Shown piece by piece: positions 1 to 9,140 of a stretch of DNA of 64,000 nt; within the stretch, counting starts at the first letter, position 1, and every line of letters begins with the position of its first letter. The stretch comes from UBA7662 sp943369355 (GTDB lineage: Bacteria > Bacteroidota > Bacteroidia > UBA7662). The stretch covers positions 62,001 through 126,000 of the forward strand of contig CALRMX020000006.1 of NCBI GenBank assembly GCA_943369355.1. Direction: 5' to 3'. A program made the translations under genes and the position numbers. The notes beneath the pieces are model-generated. The model did not search any database, was not told where the DNA came from, and saw nothing but the letters and a program-made list of their open reading frames with translations.

Positions 1-1242
1 ATAAAAGGAGTCACGGATACTAACCTGAGAATCGCTCAGCTCGATGCAGAATTGGCAAAAGGTCAGAAGTCGAATTTGGACTTAATGAGCGACGAGCTCG
101 ACCTTTACTTGAAGGACGTTCAAGCTGCCAGTGATCGAGCGCACCAAGCATTGAAAGAAGTGAACACCTTAGAGGGCAGGAACAGGCGAGCGCAGCTTGA
201 TTTAGACATAGTTACTGCTGAAGATGGTAGCGTTGACGAACTCGATGCCAAAATTCGGAAGGTATGGACAGAGGCATTTGACAAGCTCGAAAGCCCTGAG
301 CTGTCCATGGATGAGAAGCTGTTAGTTGCTGCCGAGGCTGAACAGGCTGAACTTGACCTGAAAAAGGAGTATGCCGACAGATGGAAGAAGGAGGCTAAAA
401 AAACGAATGAGGAAATCGAAGAACATCGGCTTCGAGTAGCGGAGGCTGCTTTTCAGGGAATTTCTGCAGTGGCCAACACGTTCAATGCCCTTCGCAACGC
501 GAATCAGCAGAAAGAACTCGATACAGAGCGCCAAGTAATGGACCAAAAGAAGGCTACGCTTGACAAGCAGCTCGAGCAAAAGTTGATTAGCGAAGAAACC
601 TATCGGACGCAACTTGCCAAGTTGGAGGACCAGTACCGCAGGAAAGAACGTGAATTCAAAACCGAGCAGTTCAAGCGTCAACGAAATGCCGACGCCCTTC
701 AAGCAGGAATCAATACGGCTTTGGCAATCAGTAGAGCGCTTCCAAATATACCCTTGGCTATAATCGCAGGCGTTGCTGGAGCTGCCCAAGTAGCTGCAAT
801 TCTAGCGACACCAGTTCCGGTATTTGCTAAAGGCAAATACAACGTTCAGGGTACAGATGGTCAGGCCTACAACGCCAATTTTTCTGGTCCAGTTAAAACA
901 GGTTTTTACAGTCAGCCAACGTTGGGCATTTTCGGGGAGAAGGGAAAAGAGTTGGTCATTTCTGGTCCGCATACCGAGTACTTAGAGATGAATCACCCTG
1001 AAATAATTCAAGCGATCATGAATACGCGTATGCCGACCATGGCCGCTGGAAGATACACCAGTTCTACAGCTGCAGCTGGCCAGTCATCTACTCCAGTAGT
1101 GTTTACCGATCCGCAGCTAGTCAAGCTCATGCAAAAGCTCGAAAAACAACTCGACCGGGGCGTTGATGCCAAAATGGTATGGAGCAACTTTAGAGAGTTC
1201 CGAGATAACGCAGAAGACTTTGAAAATAGATTTAACGCATGA
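1..1242 (+). CDS. Phage tail tape measure protein, C-terminal part (5' end outside window)
   Basis: The reading frame is open back to base 1 with no stop, so this is the C-terminal part (413 codons visible) of a longer gene; an internal TTG at 52 is not a credible start. The first ~230 visible residues are charged and helical, of coiled-coil type. A hydrophobic Ala/Gly-rich segment follows (AIIAGVAGAAQVAAILATPV), then a Gly-rich tail with the pattern GEKGKELVISGP, which resembles the GEAGPEL motif that ends many tape measure proteins. Tape measure proteins fix tail length and are released through the tail during DNA injection. The stop overlaps the next gene by 4 bases (ATGA), which indicates one late operon. 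Confidence 0.8.
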   Translation: MKGVTDTNLRIAQLDAELAKGQKSNLDLMSDELDLYLKDVQAASDRAHQALKEVNTLEGRNRRAQLDLDIVTAEDGSVDELDAKIRKVWTEAFDKLESPELSMDEKLLVAAEAEQAELDLKKEYADRWKKEAKKTNEEIEEHRLRVAEAAFQGISAVANTFNALRNANQQKELDTERQVMDQKKATLDKQLEQKLISEETYRTQLAKLEDQYRRKEREFKTEQFKRQRNADALQAGINTALAISRALPNIPLAIIAGVAGAAQVAAILATPVPVFAKGKYNVQGTDGQAYNANFSGPVKTGFYSQPTLGIFGEKGKELVISGPHTEYLEMNHPEIIQAIMNTRMPTMAAGRYTSSTAAAGQSSTPVVFTDPQLVKLMQKLEKQLDRGVDAKMVWSNFREFRDNAEDFENRFNA

Positions 1243-3446
1243 TTAATCAACTAGGTCACCCATCCGCAATTAGCTTCACCGGCAACCCGATTATTGCCAG
1301 GTTAGCTTCAGATAATTTTCTTCAATCGGCTGGCGCAGTTACGCTGTATTTACTTCGGTTTACCGCAGACGAAGCAAACAACCGGACCTTTCAATTATTC
1401 AGTGCCAGACTTCAGCTGCAGTTCACATTTAAGTCAAGCCCAAATCCCAATTCAGCATTAGAATTACCGCTTCGAGGAGCGATGAGTTTAGCCAATTGGA
1501 TTACAGCCATATCTGTAGTAATGCAATCCAATTACCAGCTCATTGAAGATTATGAAGTATCCACAATGGCTCTATCAGGCAATACCTGGGTTGCTTTGAA
1601 AGCACGAAAACCAGGTGCATCCTACAACCTAACCTACACGGCGCAAACATCGTTGAATGGAGCTACCAGTACCTTTCAATCCGGCTCAGATCGTACCATC
1701 CGCCCTAACTTCAAATTGCTGCTGCAGGCGTACCGCATGGGCGTTTTCGACTTTGTACGCGGCGGTGAGGATAGGCTACCGGTAAACGATGAAGGTAAAG
1801 CCACTTTTGAGATAGAAGAACTGTTGAGAGAGGACTTGATGCACGAAATGCTTTGGCCGGAATCACCAGTTGTTCGATGGTCCTACCGGAATAGACTTTG
1901 CCAAAAGGCCTTCATGCGTTGGGCAGAAGTTTTTGGCGACCCCGCCACCCCTCAAAGACTTTTCAGGAGTCCGGATTTTTGTATCCTTCAAGGTCGACTT
2001 CCAAAAAGCAGATTAAATGAGTTCCAGCGCTTGTATGGTGACCCGCTCAAATACTTCAACGCTACTATGCGATTCATGAGCTGGCAACCACTCGTGAAAG
2101 AAGTATATAGGAATCAACCGGAGCGCTTGTATTACCTGGTCCACCAAAGCAGCACCACGCAAGTAAAATTAGAAGTAACTGCAGTAAGGGGAAATGTTGC
2201 TACGACGGCAATTGCCTACACTGTTTCCGCTGTTCAATTTCAGGTTATTGAGTTCATTACTTCACCGGCCTTCTTATTTACCGATGTCGCCGTCGTTGAT
2301 GAAATCAGGATTCGTATTCTTAACCAGAGCAATGTGGCCATTTCAGCTACGCAAACCTACCTACTCAAAAGCGCTGCAGGAGAAGTGCATTTCTATTTAT
2401 TCAGAAACAGCTGGGGAGCATTCGACTCAATCGCTTTTTCGGGAGATAAGCTTGTAAAAATGCCAGTCAAACAAGAATGGATTGACACCTGGCAACCTGC
2501 ATACTACGATGAACGGGCCACCACCGGTTATAGTGACAGAGCTGATGAATCAGAAGTAGTTGAAGTGAACTCTGGCTACACCAGCGACCGAGATTATTTC
2601 CGATGGATGGAAGAGTTCGCTATAAGCCGCAACCGTTACGAGGTGCAAGGCGGGGAGCTACGTCAAATTCGCTTAGACGATATCGAGATTTTTAGAAGCA
2701 AAACCGAGCAAGACTTGCAAGCTCTAGAAGTGTCTTACACACGAATGCCTAGAACGCAGGTCTATTTTGAAGTTGATCCACAAACATTGATTGGGGTAGC
2801 TAGCAGTGCTTTGGTCGATAATAGCGTGCCGGTAAATGATGTAGTTAGTCAAGCAACCTTCTTCAAAGGGCTAAATGGGCTCGAAGAAGTTTACATGCCC
2901 GGAAATAGCTATTTCAACGTCAACAAAACCGGTATTGCCACGGACAGGTTTACTGTACTCGTATTGCTTAATCCTGCGCAAGATGATTTCAGCATCGTGC
3001 GTGATGGTGGGGGTGTTTCCGAAATCTTTCACGAAGGAACACTAAAGATTCGTGATTCAGCGGGGGCGCTCTTAGATACTGGCATTACACTGCAGATGAA
3101 TCTTCACCAACTGCTCTATGTGTCAGTGAATAACATGACAAACGTCATGGTAAACGTGAACGGATCTAAGGCATCCTTTACTGGGGTACTCGGAGCTGCG
3201 ATGAGTTTTAGCCAATTCTCCATCAACCCCGACAAAAAGTACTTCAAGGGCCGTTTCGCCAATTTGCGGTACTACACGCAGGTTTCTGAATCAGATGACG
3301 ACGCGCGACTTCTGAAAGCGGCCAACGATTATGGAATCGCCATTCCTGGTGCCGCATGGATGCAGCAATACGATCCCGGGACTCAGGCTGATTTAGTAAG
3401 CAAACGTTACACCCAGGATGAAGTAAGGAAAGGAGTGGTGCGATGA
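1239..3446 (+). CDS. Putative phage tail/adhesion protein with C-terminal LamG-like domain
   Basis: A 735-residue protein that I do not recognise as a named family. Position straight after the tape measure gene, with ATGA overlaps at both ends, places it in the tail or baseplate module. Residues ~1-490 are beta-rich with no motif I can name. Residues ~560-700 have the alternating beta pattern of a concanavalin/LamG-like jelly roll, including a stretch of the form LHQLLYVSVNNMTNVMVNVN followed by FKGRFANLRYY, typical of LamG repeats. Such domains often bind glycans, so a role in host-surface recognition is an inference. It has no signal peptide or membrane segment, as expected for a virion protein. 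Confidence 0.55.
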   Translation: MINQLGHPSAISFTGNPIIARLASDNFLQSAGAVTLYLLRFTADEANNRTFQLFSARLQLQFTFKSSPNPNSALELPLRGAMSLANWITAISVVMQSNYQLIEDYEVSTMALSGNTWVALKARKPGASYNLTYTAQTSLNGATSTFQSGSDRTIRPNFKLLLQAYRMGVFDFVRGGEDRLPVNDEGKATFEIEELLREDLMHEMLWPESPVVRWSYRNRLCQKAFMRWAEVFGDPATPQRLFRSPDFCILQGRLPKSRLNEFQRLYGDPLKYFNATMRFMSWQPLVKEVYRNQPERLYYLVHQSSTTQVKLEVTAVRGNVATTAIAYTVSAVQFQVIEFITSPAFLFTDVAVVDEIRIRILNQSNVAISATQTYLLKSAAGEVHFYLFRNSWGAFDSIAFSGDKLVKMPVKQEWIDTWQPAYYDERATTGYSDRADESEVVEVNSGYTSDRDYFRWMEEFAISRNRYEVQGGELRQIRLDDIEIFRSKTEQDLQALEVSYTRMPRTQVYFEVDPQTLIGVASSALVDNSVPVNDVVSQATFFKGLNGLEEVYMPGNSYFNVNKTGIATDRFTVLVLLNPAQDDFSIVRDGGGVSEIFHEGTLKIRDSAGALLDTGITLQMNLHQLLYVSVNNMTNVMVNVNGSKASFTGVLGAAMSFSQFSINPDKKYFKGRFANLRYYTQVSESDDDARLLKAANDYGIAIPGAAWMQQYDPGTQADLVSKRYTQDEVRKGVVR

Positions 3447-5224
3447 TACAGCTTATTTTGGATGGCAATCAGGTGCCTGTTGTACAAGAACCAATAGCTT
3501 TCAGGCGTCAAAGCCCTATGCTTGCTGAGCGCGATGGTAGCATAGTTTACCAAATTAAAGTTCCAGTAACCCCACTTACTGCAAGTTTGCTTGGCCATCC
3601 GCACCGTGTTAGTTCAGCAGAATTTGGCCAGGTTGCAAGAAAATCGGCAACCCTTACTATCGCGGGGGTACACTTTGCTAGTGGGGTCATGGATATCAGT
3701 AAAGCAAACTCCAGTCTGTATGAACTCACTTTGGGGATAGAGCGGGGCGCTTTCTACTTCGATACCCAGCAATCGTTAAAATCCTTTTTCGCTGATGATT
3801 TTATCGAGTTTGGATCTACGGCATTTCCCATACTGGATATGCTTGATAAGGCACACAACGAAACTTATCCAATTTCAAAATTTTGCCTAGCACCGGTATA
3901 CAATGACAAGATTTTTGAATCGGAAGATGATTGGATAAGCCCACCAGCTGAGGGCTCCTTAGCCAGGGTATTTCAGAATCCTCCGACTTTCGTTTATGAT
4001 ATGCTCATAGAGCCACCGGCACCAGTACGCCTTGCATGGGAATCGCACTATACGCCTTTTTTTTATGTGGCCTACGTGGTAGATGAGCTCATGAAGAAAA
4101 TTGGCCTCAATGTTCTCGAGAATGTTTTCAAGGAAGATGCAGAGCTCAAAACACTCTGTATTTACAGCAATTACATTTACAAGCTTTGGAATGCACCAGG
4201 TGCACAGAAGTTTCAAGTGGCTAGATATCTGCCAGACCTAACGGCGCATGAGTTAATTCGGGCATTAGAAACAGGTTTTAATATCAACTTTGAACCCGAT
4301 TACAGGGCTGGAACTGTGAGGATAAAGTTCGCAGATTCAATCTACGATCAACCGGCCGATAACAGAGCAGGCATGCCAGTTTTTCAAAATCCCGAAGTTG
4401 AACTTTCGCAAAGGATTGACAAATACGTTTATCGCTTTACTACGGGAGGTGATGACAGTTACTACAAGGAAAAAGTGAAGGAAATCACTGCGCCATACAA
4501 GCTCGTGGGAACTGTGCCTGATAGCGCCAGCTTGCCAGATCCGGCCGACTATGAATTCCATGACGTAATCAGAATAGACGTTGGTGCATTTACTCAAATG
4601 AACACTAACAGCTATGGATATTATGCAGTGGTTGTGAATGCAACCGGTGATAAGTATTGGGAGTTTTATAGCCATGATTATCTCCCTGAAGTAATCGGCA
4701 ACACGGATGGTGAAAGGATAAAAAATTTAGATGCTGGATTTAACCCTGTCCTGAATTTCTCATTCAACGGAACCCCGTTCTCCGTTCCTAGTTTTTGGGC
4801 GTCAAGGGTAAGTAAGTCTTGCGTAGGTAATTTTTCCAAAACTCAGCAGGAGAGTAGCGATTTGTCGCTCTTCTTTTACCGGGGCAAATACGGCTTAGAT
4901 GGTCCGAGTGAATTTGCTATGCCATTCGTGAGCAGTGAGCGATACACGGCCGATGGCAGTCACATACCAGGAGTGAATTATGAATTGCGATGGAGCGAAG
5001 CCAACGGCCTTCTCGAAAAATTTCATAAACGAAAAATTGCCTGGCAACGACAGCTGCCTGCTCCAGTGAAGGCACGGAAAAGAATGAGGCTGCTCGAGCT
5101 TCAAGATTTTCAATTTAGTCAGGTGCAAACCATCAAAGGCCGAAACTTTCTACCAGTTACCTTAGAAGGAAATGTTTTGCCAGATGGTACTGTAGATGCG
5201 AATTTTGATCTACTGCCTATTTAA
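3443..5224 (+). CDS. Putative phage tail/baseplate structural protein
   Basis: A 593-residue protein of unknown family, translationally coupled (ATGA) to the preceding tail gene and last in the structural operon. It starts MIQLILDGNQV and is beta-rich throughout, with no signal peptide, transmembrane segment or recognisable catalytic motif. The position tape measure - tail protein - this protein fits a distal-tail or baseplate component, but that rests on context only. Its last 15 bases overlap the 3' end of the convergent integrase gene. Confidence 0.5.
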   Translation: MIQLILDGNQVPVVQEPIAFRRQSPMLAERDGSIVYQIKVPVTPLTASLLGHPHRVSSAEFGQVARKSATLTIAGVHFASGVMDISKANSSLYELTLGIERGAFYFDTQQSLKSFFADDFIEFGSTAFPILDMLDKAHNETYPISKFCLAPVYNDKIFESEDDWISPPAEGSLARVFQNPPTFVYDMLIEPPAPVRLAWESHYTPFFYVAYVVDELMKKIGLNVLENVFKEDAELKTLCIYSNYIYKLWNAPGAQKFQVARYLPDLTAHELIRALETGFNINFEPDYRAGTVRIKFADSIYDQPADNRAGMPVFQNPEVELSQRIDKYVYRFTTGGDDSYYKEKVKEITAPYKLVGTVPDSASLPDPADYEFHDVIRIDVGAFTQMNTNSYGYYAVVVNATGDKYWEFYSHDYLPEVIGNTDGERIKNLDAGFNPVLNFSFNGTPFSVPSFWASRVSKSCVGNFSKTQQESSDLSLFFYRGKYGLDGPSEFAMPFVSSERYTADGSHIPGVNYELRWSEANGLLEKFHKRKIAWQRQLPAPVKARKRMRLLELQDFQFSQVQTIKGRNFLPVTLEGNVLPDGTVDANFDLLPI

Positions 5225-6490
5225 AGTTGGGCCTGCTAAGTTTGCCTTGCTGAATAGTTCGTTCATGCGCTCCATTTCACGGCGCTTGCGAGCTTCAGTA
5301 ATGTGAACGTATTTCATGGTTGTGCTGATCTCCGAGTGACCCATATACTCTTTCAGCATTTCAATTTGTCCGCCGAGCTCGAGAAAAAGGGTTGCAAAGG
5401 TTTCACGGCCAACGTGATGATGGAGGCGAGTTGGGATTTCAAGCTTTTTTTGAATCGTCTTCAGTACACGATTGCTCACCTGCTCTTCTGGATGGCTAAA
5501 GAGCGTTGAACCCACTACAGTGGCCGCCTCCTGGTGGAATATCTCCAAAGCATACTTGTTCAAAGGTAGCTTCAACTGCTTTCCGTGTTTTGCTGTTTTA
5601 TGTGGCATAAAAACCAAGGTTTCGCCAATTAGCCAGTCCAAATCTACCTTCATCAAATCGCTAATGCGAAGACCTGTATAGCAGCTGAAAAGAAATCGTC
5701 TCAGGATCCTAGCATGTGGTTCAGTTGGCTCCAGTATGCTGTGATAATCGCGAAGTTTGGTAAGCTCCTCCATTGTAAGGGCCGACCATTTCCCTTTGGT
5801 TTTGGGGATTTTATAGCCCTTGTATGGGTTGAAACCTGCAGAGCCTTCTTTGATGGCCAGATTGATATAAGTACGAACATCCTTGTGCCGTCCAAATCGG
5901 CTGTTGGCATCGGTGAGCTTGTGCTTTTTGCGTAGCCATGCATCAAACTCTTCTGGAAGGTTGGCCGTCATTTCGTTAAAAAGAATTGAAGGCCTGAATG
6001 CTCGAAGCAGATTCAAGGTGTACTTCTGATTCTTGTGGGTGATTTTGGTAATGATTCCCGAGCGTAAGCGGTCCTCAAGTTTGGCTTCGTAAAAAGCCAC
6101 GAAGTCCTGCCTGTTATAGTAGGTGTTGTATTCCTTCACAAATAGCTCTCGGGTTAGCTTTTTACCTGCCAGCCGATAAAATGTCATGATGTCATTAATC
6201 CTGCTGATCTCCTGGCGTATGATAAGATTGTAATCGCTTGCCAGCGGATCGTTCGGGAAGCGCTTTTTGCACAAGCCAGTTTTGTCAAATCGATCGGGTG
6301 GCCAATATAGCTTCAGGAACTGACGAACTAGTTGCCGGTCGATGATTACTTGAAGAAAAATCTCAGAAGTTCCATCTTTTCGGATGTACCAGTCTTTGAT
6401 GTCGGGTGTTACGGATGCGCTGAACAAAGCTCTTGAAGTGGGGGTTTGCAGCGATTGTGAAACAATTGTGAAACAAGTCAGGTCTTTCAT
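5210..6490 (-). CDS. Tyrosine-type site-specific integrase
   Basis: A 426-residue integrase of the phage and conjugative-transposon type found in Bacteroidota. The N-terminal ~90 residues resemble an arm-binding domain, residues ~110-230 a SAM-like core-binding domain, and ~245-410 the catalytic domain. The catalytic set is complete: Arg275 (TGLRIS), Lys298 (HKTAKHGK), His359 and Arg362 (HHVGRETFAT), His385 (MGHSEIS) and nucleophile Tyr394 (MKYVHI). It would catalyse integration and excision of the element to its left. It is transcribed away from tRNA-Glu and converges on the tail operon, overlapping it by 15 bases. The start at 6490 is the first ATG, just inside the hairpin at 6514-6552. Confidence 0.93.
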   Translation of the reverse strand: MKDLTCFTIVSQSLQTPTSRALFSASVTPDIKDWYIRKDGTSEIFLQVIIDRQLVRQFLKLYWPPDRFDKTGLCKKRFPNDPLASDYNLIIRQEISRINDIMTFYRLAGKKLTRELFVKEYNTYYNRQDFVAFYEAKLEDRLRSGIITKITHKNQKYTLNLLRAFRPSILFNEMTANLPEEFDAWLRKKHKLTDANSRFGRHKDVRTYINLAIKEGSAGFNPYKGYKIPKTKGKWSALTMEELTKLRDYHSILEPTEPHARILRRFLFSCYTGLRISDLMKVDLDWLIGETLVFMPHKTAKHGKQLKLPLNKYALEIFHQEAATVVGSTLFSHPEEQVSNRVLKTIQKKLEIPTRLHHHVGRETFATLFLELGGQIEMLKEYMGHSEISTTMKYVHITEARKRREMERMNELFSKANLAGPTLNRQ

Positions 6491-6513
6491 CTACGAAAAA
6501 GCTTAAAATAGCG

Positions 6514-6552
6514 AAGCCCCGCAGTGCTTTTGATCGCTCTGCGGGGCTTTTT
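6514..6552 (+). terminator. Hairpin terminator between integrase and tRNA-Glu
   Basis: A perfect 11-bp stem (AAGCCCCGCAG at 6514-6524 with CTGCGGGGCTT at 6539-6549) is followed on the plus strand by a T run to 6552. The minus-strand side has only a weak T-rich tail. It can stop readthrough arriving from the left, and possibly, less efficiently, tRNA transcripts arriving from the right. Confidence 0.75.
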
Positions 6553-6563
6553 ATGCGCAATTG

Positions 6564-6635
6564 TAGCCCGTAGGGGAATCGAACCCCTGTTACCAGAATG
6601 AAAATCTGATGTCCTAACCCCTAGACGAACGGGCC
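6564..6635 (-). tRNA. tRNA-Glu (anticodon UUC)
   Basis: Read on the minus strand, the 72 nt fold into a cloverleaf. The acceptor stem is GGCCCGT with ACGGGCT, the anticodon stem CAGA/TCTG flanks loop TTTTCAT with anticodon TTC, and the T arm carries GGTTCGATTCC. The discriminator is A and no CCA is encoded. It delivers glutamate to GAA and GAG codons. It is the probable attachment site of the prophage, since the integrase gene lies directly beyond its 3' end. Confidence 0.96.
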
Positions 6636-6652
6636 GTTTTGGAATGTGGGTG

Positions 6653-6682
6653 CAAATATAGGGTGCTTTGGGGTTCTGTCAA
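6653..6682 (-). promoter_or_regulatory. Bacteroidota-type promoter of tRNA-Glu
   Basis: On the minus strand a -7 box TATATTTG (6653-6660) matches TAnnTTTG perfectly. A -33 element with TTG (6680-6682) lies exactly 19 bases upstream. The box ends 18 bases before the tRNA 5' end, as expected for a tRNA promoter. Confidence 0.7.
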
Positions 6683-6779
6683 GCATACGGCCGAAAATTT
6701 TTTCGATTACAGCGGTTTGACGCCGAGCAAGGGCGTGAATTTAACCCCTTTGCGGTAGGCTTTACGCCCAAGAAATAGC

Positions 6780-6787
6780 TATCTTTG
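6780..6787 (+). promoter_or_regulatory. -7 box of the gapA promoter
   Basis: TATCTTTG matches the Bacteroidota -7 consensus TAnnTTTG and lies 23 bases before the gapA ATG. No TTTG is seen at the ideal -33 distance; the nearest is at 6749-6752, about 8 bases too far. The 6661-6779 interval otherwise shows nothing recognisable. Confidence 0.55.
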
Positions 6788-6810
6788 CACCTCCAATTCA
6801 ACCCTTAGTC

Positions 6811-7806
6811 ATGACGAAAATTAAGATCGCGATCAATGGTTTTGGCCGTATCGGCCGCCTGGCGTACAAATTCCTGCTCGAAAAACCCAATGTAGAGGTA
6901 GTAGCTATCAACGACCTCACCGACACCAAAACACTTGCGCACTTGCTCAAGTACGACTCGGTGCATGGCCGATTTAATGGCACCGTAAGCCACGACGCCG
7001 ACGGCATTATCGTGAACGGTCAGAAAATCCGCATCTATGCCGAAAAAGACCCGGCGCAACTCCCTTGGGGTAGCCTCGGCGTTGACGTGGTCATCGAATC
7101 TACCGGCCGCTTTACCGAAAAGGAAAAAGCAGCCCTCCACCTCCAGGCCGGCGCCCGCAAGGTAATCATCTCGGCACCTGCTACTGGCGACCTCAAAACC
7201 ATCGTATTGGGCGTAAACGACGACCAACTCGACGGCAGCGAAACCATCCTCTCGAATGCCAGCTGTACCACCAACTGCCTTGCGCCCATGGTGAAAGTAC
7301 TCGATCAGCACTGGGGTGTTGAAAGTGGCTTCATGACCACCATCCATGCCTACACGGCCGACCAAAACTTGCAAGATGCACCGCACAAAGATTTGCGTCG
7401 TGCACGTGCTGCAGCCTATAGTATCGTACCTACCAGCACTGGCGCTGCCAAAGCGGTAGGCCTGGTGATGCCACACCTCAAAGGCAAGCTCAACGGTAAC
7501 GCCATGCGTGTACCTATTCCCGACGGATCGGTTACCGACTTCACGGCGATTTTAAAAACCCCTGCCACCGTTGAAGAAATTAATGCCGCCTTCGCCAAAG
7601 CCGCACAAGGCCCAATGAAAGGCATCTTGCATTACGAAACCGACGAAATTGTATCGATCGACATCGTAGGCGATCGCCATAGCTGCATCTTCGATAGCCA
7701 CATGACCATGGTGATTGGAAATACCGTGAAAGTGGTGGGCTGGTACGACAACGAAGCAGGCTACTCGAGCCGTATTGCCGACCTCGCCGAGCGTGTAGGT
7801 AAATAA
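6811..7806 (+). CDS. gapA: Glyceraldehyde-3-phosphate dehydrogenase
   Basis: A 331-residue class I GAPDH that oxidises glyceraldehyde 3-phosphate with phosphate and NAD to 1,3-bisphosphoglycerate in the cytoplasm. The Rossmann motif INGFGRIGR starts at residue 8; Asp35 (INDLTD) fits NAD preference. The active-site segment ASCTTNCLAP places the catalytic Cys at 152, and the partner His is in TTIHAYTADQ near 179. Length is normal for the family. pgk, the next glycolytic step, follows after 8 bases, so the two are very likely co-transcribed. Confidence 0.98.
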   Translation: MTKIKIAINGFGRIGRLAYKFLLEKPNVEVVAINDLTDTKTLAHLLKYDSVHGRFNGTVSHDADGIIVNGQKIRIYAEKDPAQLPWGSLGVDVVIESTGRFTEKEKAALHLQAGARKVIISAPATGDLKTIVLGVNDDQLDGSETILSNASCTTNCLAPMVKVLDQHWGVESGFMTTIHAYTADQNLQDAPHKDLRRARAAAYSIVPTSTGAAKAVGLVMPHLKGKLNGNAMRVPIPDGSVTDFTAILKTPATVEEINAAFAKAAQGPMKGILHYETDEIVSIDIVGDRHSCIFDSHMTMVIGNTVKVVGWYDNEAGYSSRIADLAERVGK

Positions 7807-7814
7807 GCCGCAGC

Positions 7815-9011
7815 ATGAAAAGTATACACGACGTTGATTTTGCAGGCCGCAAGGTAGTGATGCGGGTAGATTTTAATGTGCCCCTCGACAAAGCTACCCA
7901 AGCTGTAAAAGACGATACCCGCATACGTGCCGCCCTGCCCAGCATAGAGAAAATTCTCAACGACGGCGGATCGGTGGTGCTCATGTCGCATTTGGGCCGC
8001 CCGAAAGAGGGTCCCGAAGACAAATACTCGTTGCGCCATACCTTGTCGACCCTGTCGGCATTATTGGGTCGTGAGGTGTCCTTTGCCACCGATTGTATCG
8101 GCGAAACAGCTTATGCGCAGTCGGCCGCGTTGAAGCCCGGCGAGCTGTTGTTGCTCGAAAATGTGCGTTTCTACAAAGAGGAAGAAAAAGGCGATGTGGC
8201 TTTCGCTGAAAAGCTGAGCAAACACGGCAACTTTTATGTGAATGACGCCTTTGGCACAGCACACCGCGAACATGCCAGCACGGCTACCATGGCCCGCTTT
8301 TTTGGCAGCGATAAGGCAGCAGGTTACCTCATGTTTGCCGAGCTTACCAATGCCGACAAGGTGATGAAAAATGCCGAACGTCCTTACACCGCCATCATGG
8401 GCGGCGCCAAGGTGAGCGACAAAATATTGATCATCGAAAATTTGCTCAACAGTGTCGACAACCTTTTGATAGGTGGCGGCATGGTATACACCTTTTTCAA
8501 AGCCATGGGTGGCGAAATTGGCAATTCGTTGTGCGAAGACGACAAATTGGAGTTGGCCCTTTCACTCGTTGAAAAAGCCAAGGCTAAAGGAGTAAATCTG
8601 GTGCTACCGGTTGATTCGGTACTGGCCGATGCCTTTTCGAACGACGCCAACACACAAACCGCAGCCAATACGTCTATTCCTTCGGGTTGGATGGGGCTTG
8701 ACATTGGTCCCGAGGCCGTAAAACAATTCCAAGCGGTGATCGCTGCGTCGAAAACCATTTTGTGGAACGGTCCTGCAGGCGTTTTTGAGATGCCTAAATT
8801 CGAGAACGGTACCCGTTCGGTAGCGCAATCGATTGTAGCCGCTACGCGCGACAATGGAGCTTTTTCGTTGATTGGCGGTGGCGATTCGGCAGCTGCCATA
8901 GCGCAATTTGGCCTCACCGATGCCGTAAGTTATGTGAGCACAGGCGGAGGTGCTTTGCTCGAGTATATGGAAGGCAAAATATTGCCTGGCGTAGCAGCGC
9001 TCGAAGCCTAA
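7815..9011 (+). CDS. pgk: Phosphoglycerate kinase
   Basis: A 398-residue monomeric kinase that transfers the acyl phosphate of 1,3-bisphosphoglycerate to ADP. N-terminal substrate-binding motifs are RVDFNVPLD and SHLGRPKE. Toward the C-terminus lie the nucleotide-binding segments WNGPAGVFE and LIGGGDSAAA. Length is normal. It follows gapA by 8 bases and is followed by a strong terminator at 9033-9065, so gapA-pgk forms a closed two-gene unit. Confidence 0.98.
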   Translation: MKSIHDVDFAGRKVVMRVDFNVPLDKATQAVKDDTRIRAALPSIEKILNDGGSVVLMSHLGRPKEGPEDKYSLRHTLSTLSALLGREVSFATDCIGETAYAQSAALKPGELLLLENVRFYKEEEKGDVAFAEKLSKHGNFYVNDAFGTAHREHASTATMARFFGSDKAAGYLMFAELTNADKVMKNAERPYTAIMGGAKVSDKILIIENLLNSVDNLLIGGGMVYTFFKAMGGEIGNSLCEDDKLELALSLVEKAKAKGVNLVLPVDSVLADAFSNDANTQTAANTSIPSGWMGLDIGPEAVKQFQAVIAASKTILWNGPAGVFEMPKFENGTRSVAQSIVAATRDNGAFSLIGGGDSAAAIAQFGLTDAVSYVSTGGGALLEYMEGKILPGVAALEA

Positions 9012-9032
9012 GCCTACGAATAGCACATGATG

Positions 9033-9065
9033 AAGCCGTTTCCGCAAGGAAGCGGCTTTTTTTTT
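9033..9065 (+). terminator. Rho-independent terminator of gapA-pgk
   Basis: An 11-bp stem (9033-9043 with 9048-9058, one G-U pair) closes a GCAA tetraloop and runs into nine T residues. It lies 21 bases after the pgk stop. Confidence 0.9.
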
Positions 9066-9140
9066 GCGTGTTTTCGGACCAAACGACCATACCACGAGCG
9101 TGATTTCTGGCTTGGATTTTTCTGAAATGAACCTTTTTTC

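Larger units (their letters stand above)
1..6563. mobile_element. Right end of a prophage (or prophage-derived element) integrated at tRNA-Glu
   Basis: Three plus-strand phage structural genes (tape measure C-terminus and two tail proteins) run toward a minus-strand tyrosine integrase, which starts 74 bases from the 3' end of a tRNA-Glu gene. Integrases of this family commonly recombine into the 3' end of tRNA genes, so the element boundary is inferred to lie at or inside the tRNA 3' end. The left end, and the direct repeat of the tRNA tail expected there, lie outside the window, so the element's size and completeness cannot be judged. No host-like gene is seen in this interval. Confidence 0.75.

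Noticed and set aside
52..1242. TTG at 52 as the start of the first gene
   Set aside because: The frame is open upstream to base 1 and the protein is the C-terminal part of a tape measure, so the gene begins outside the window.
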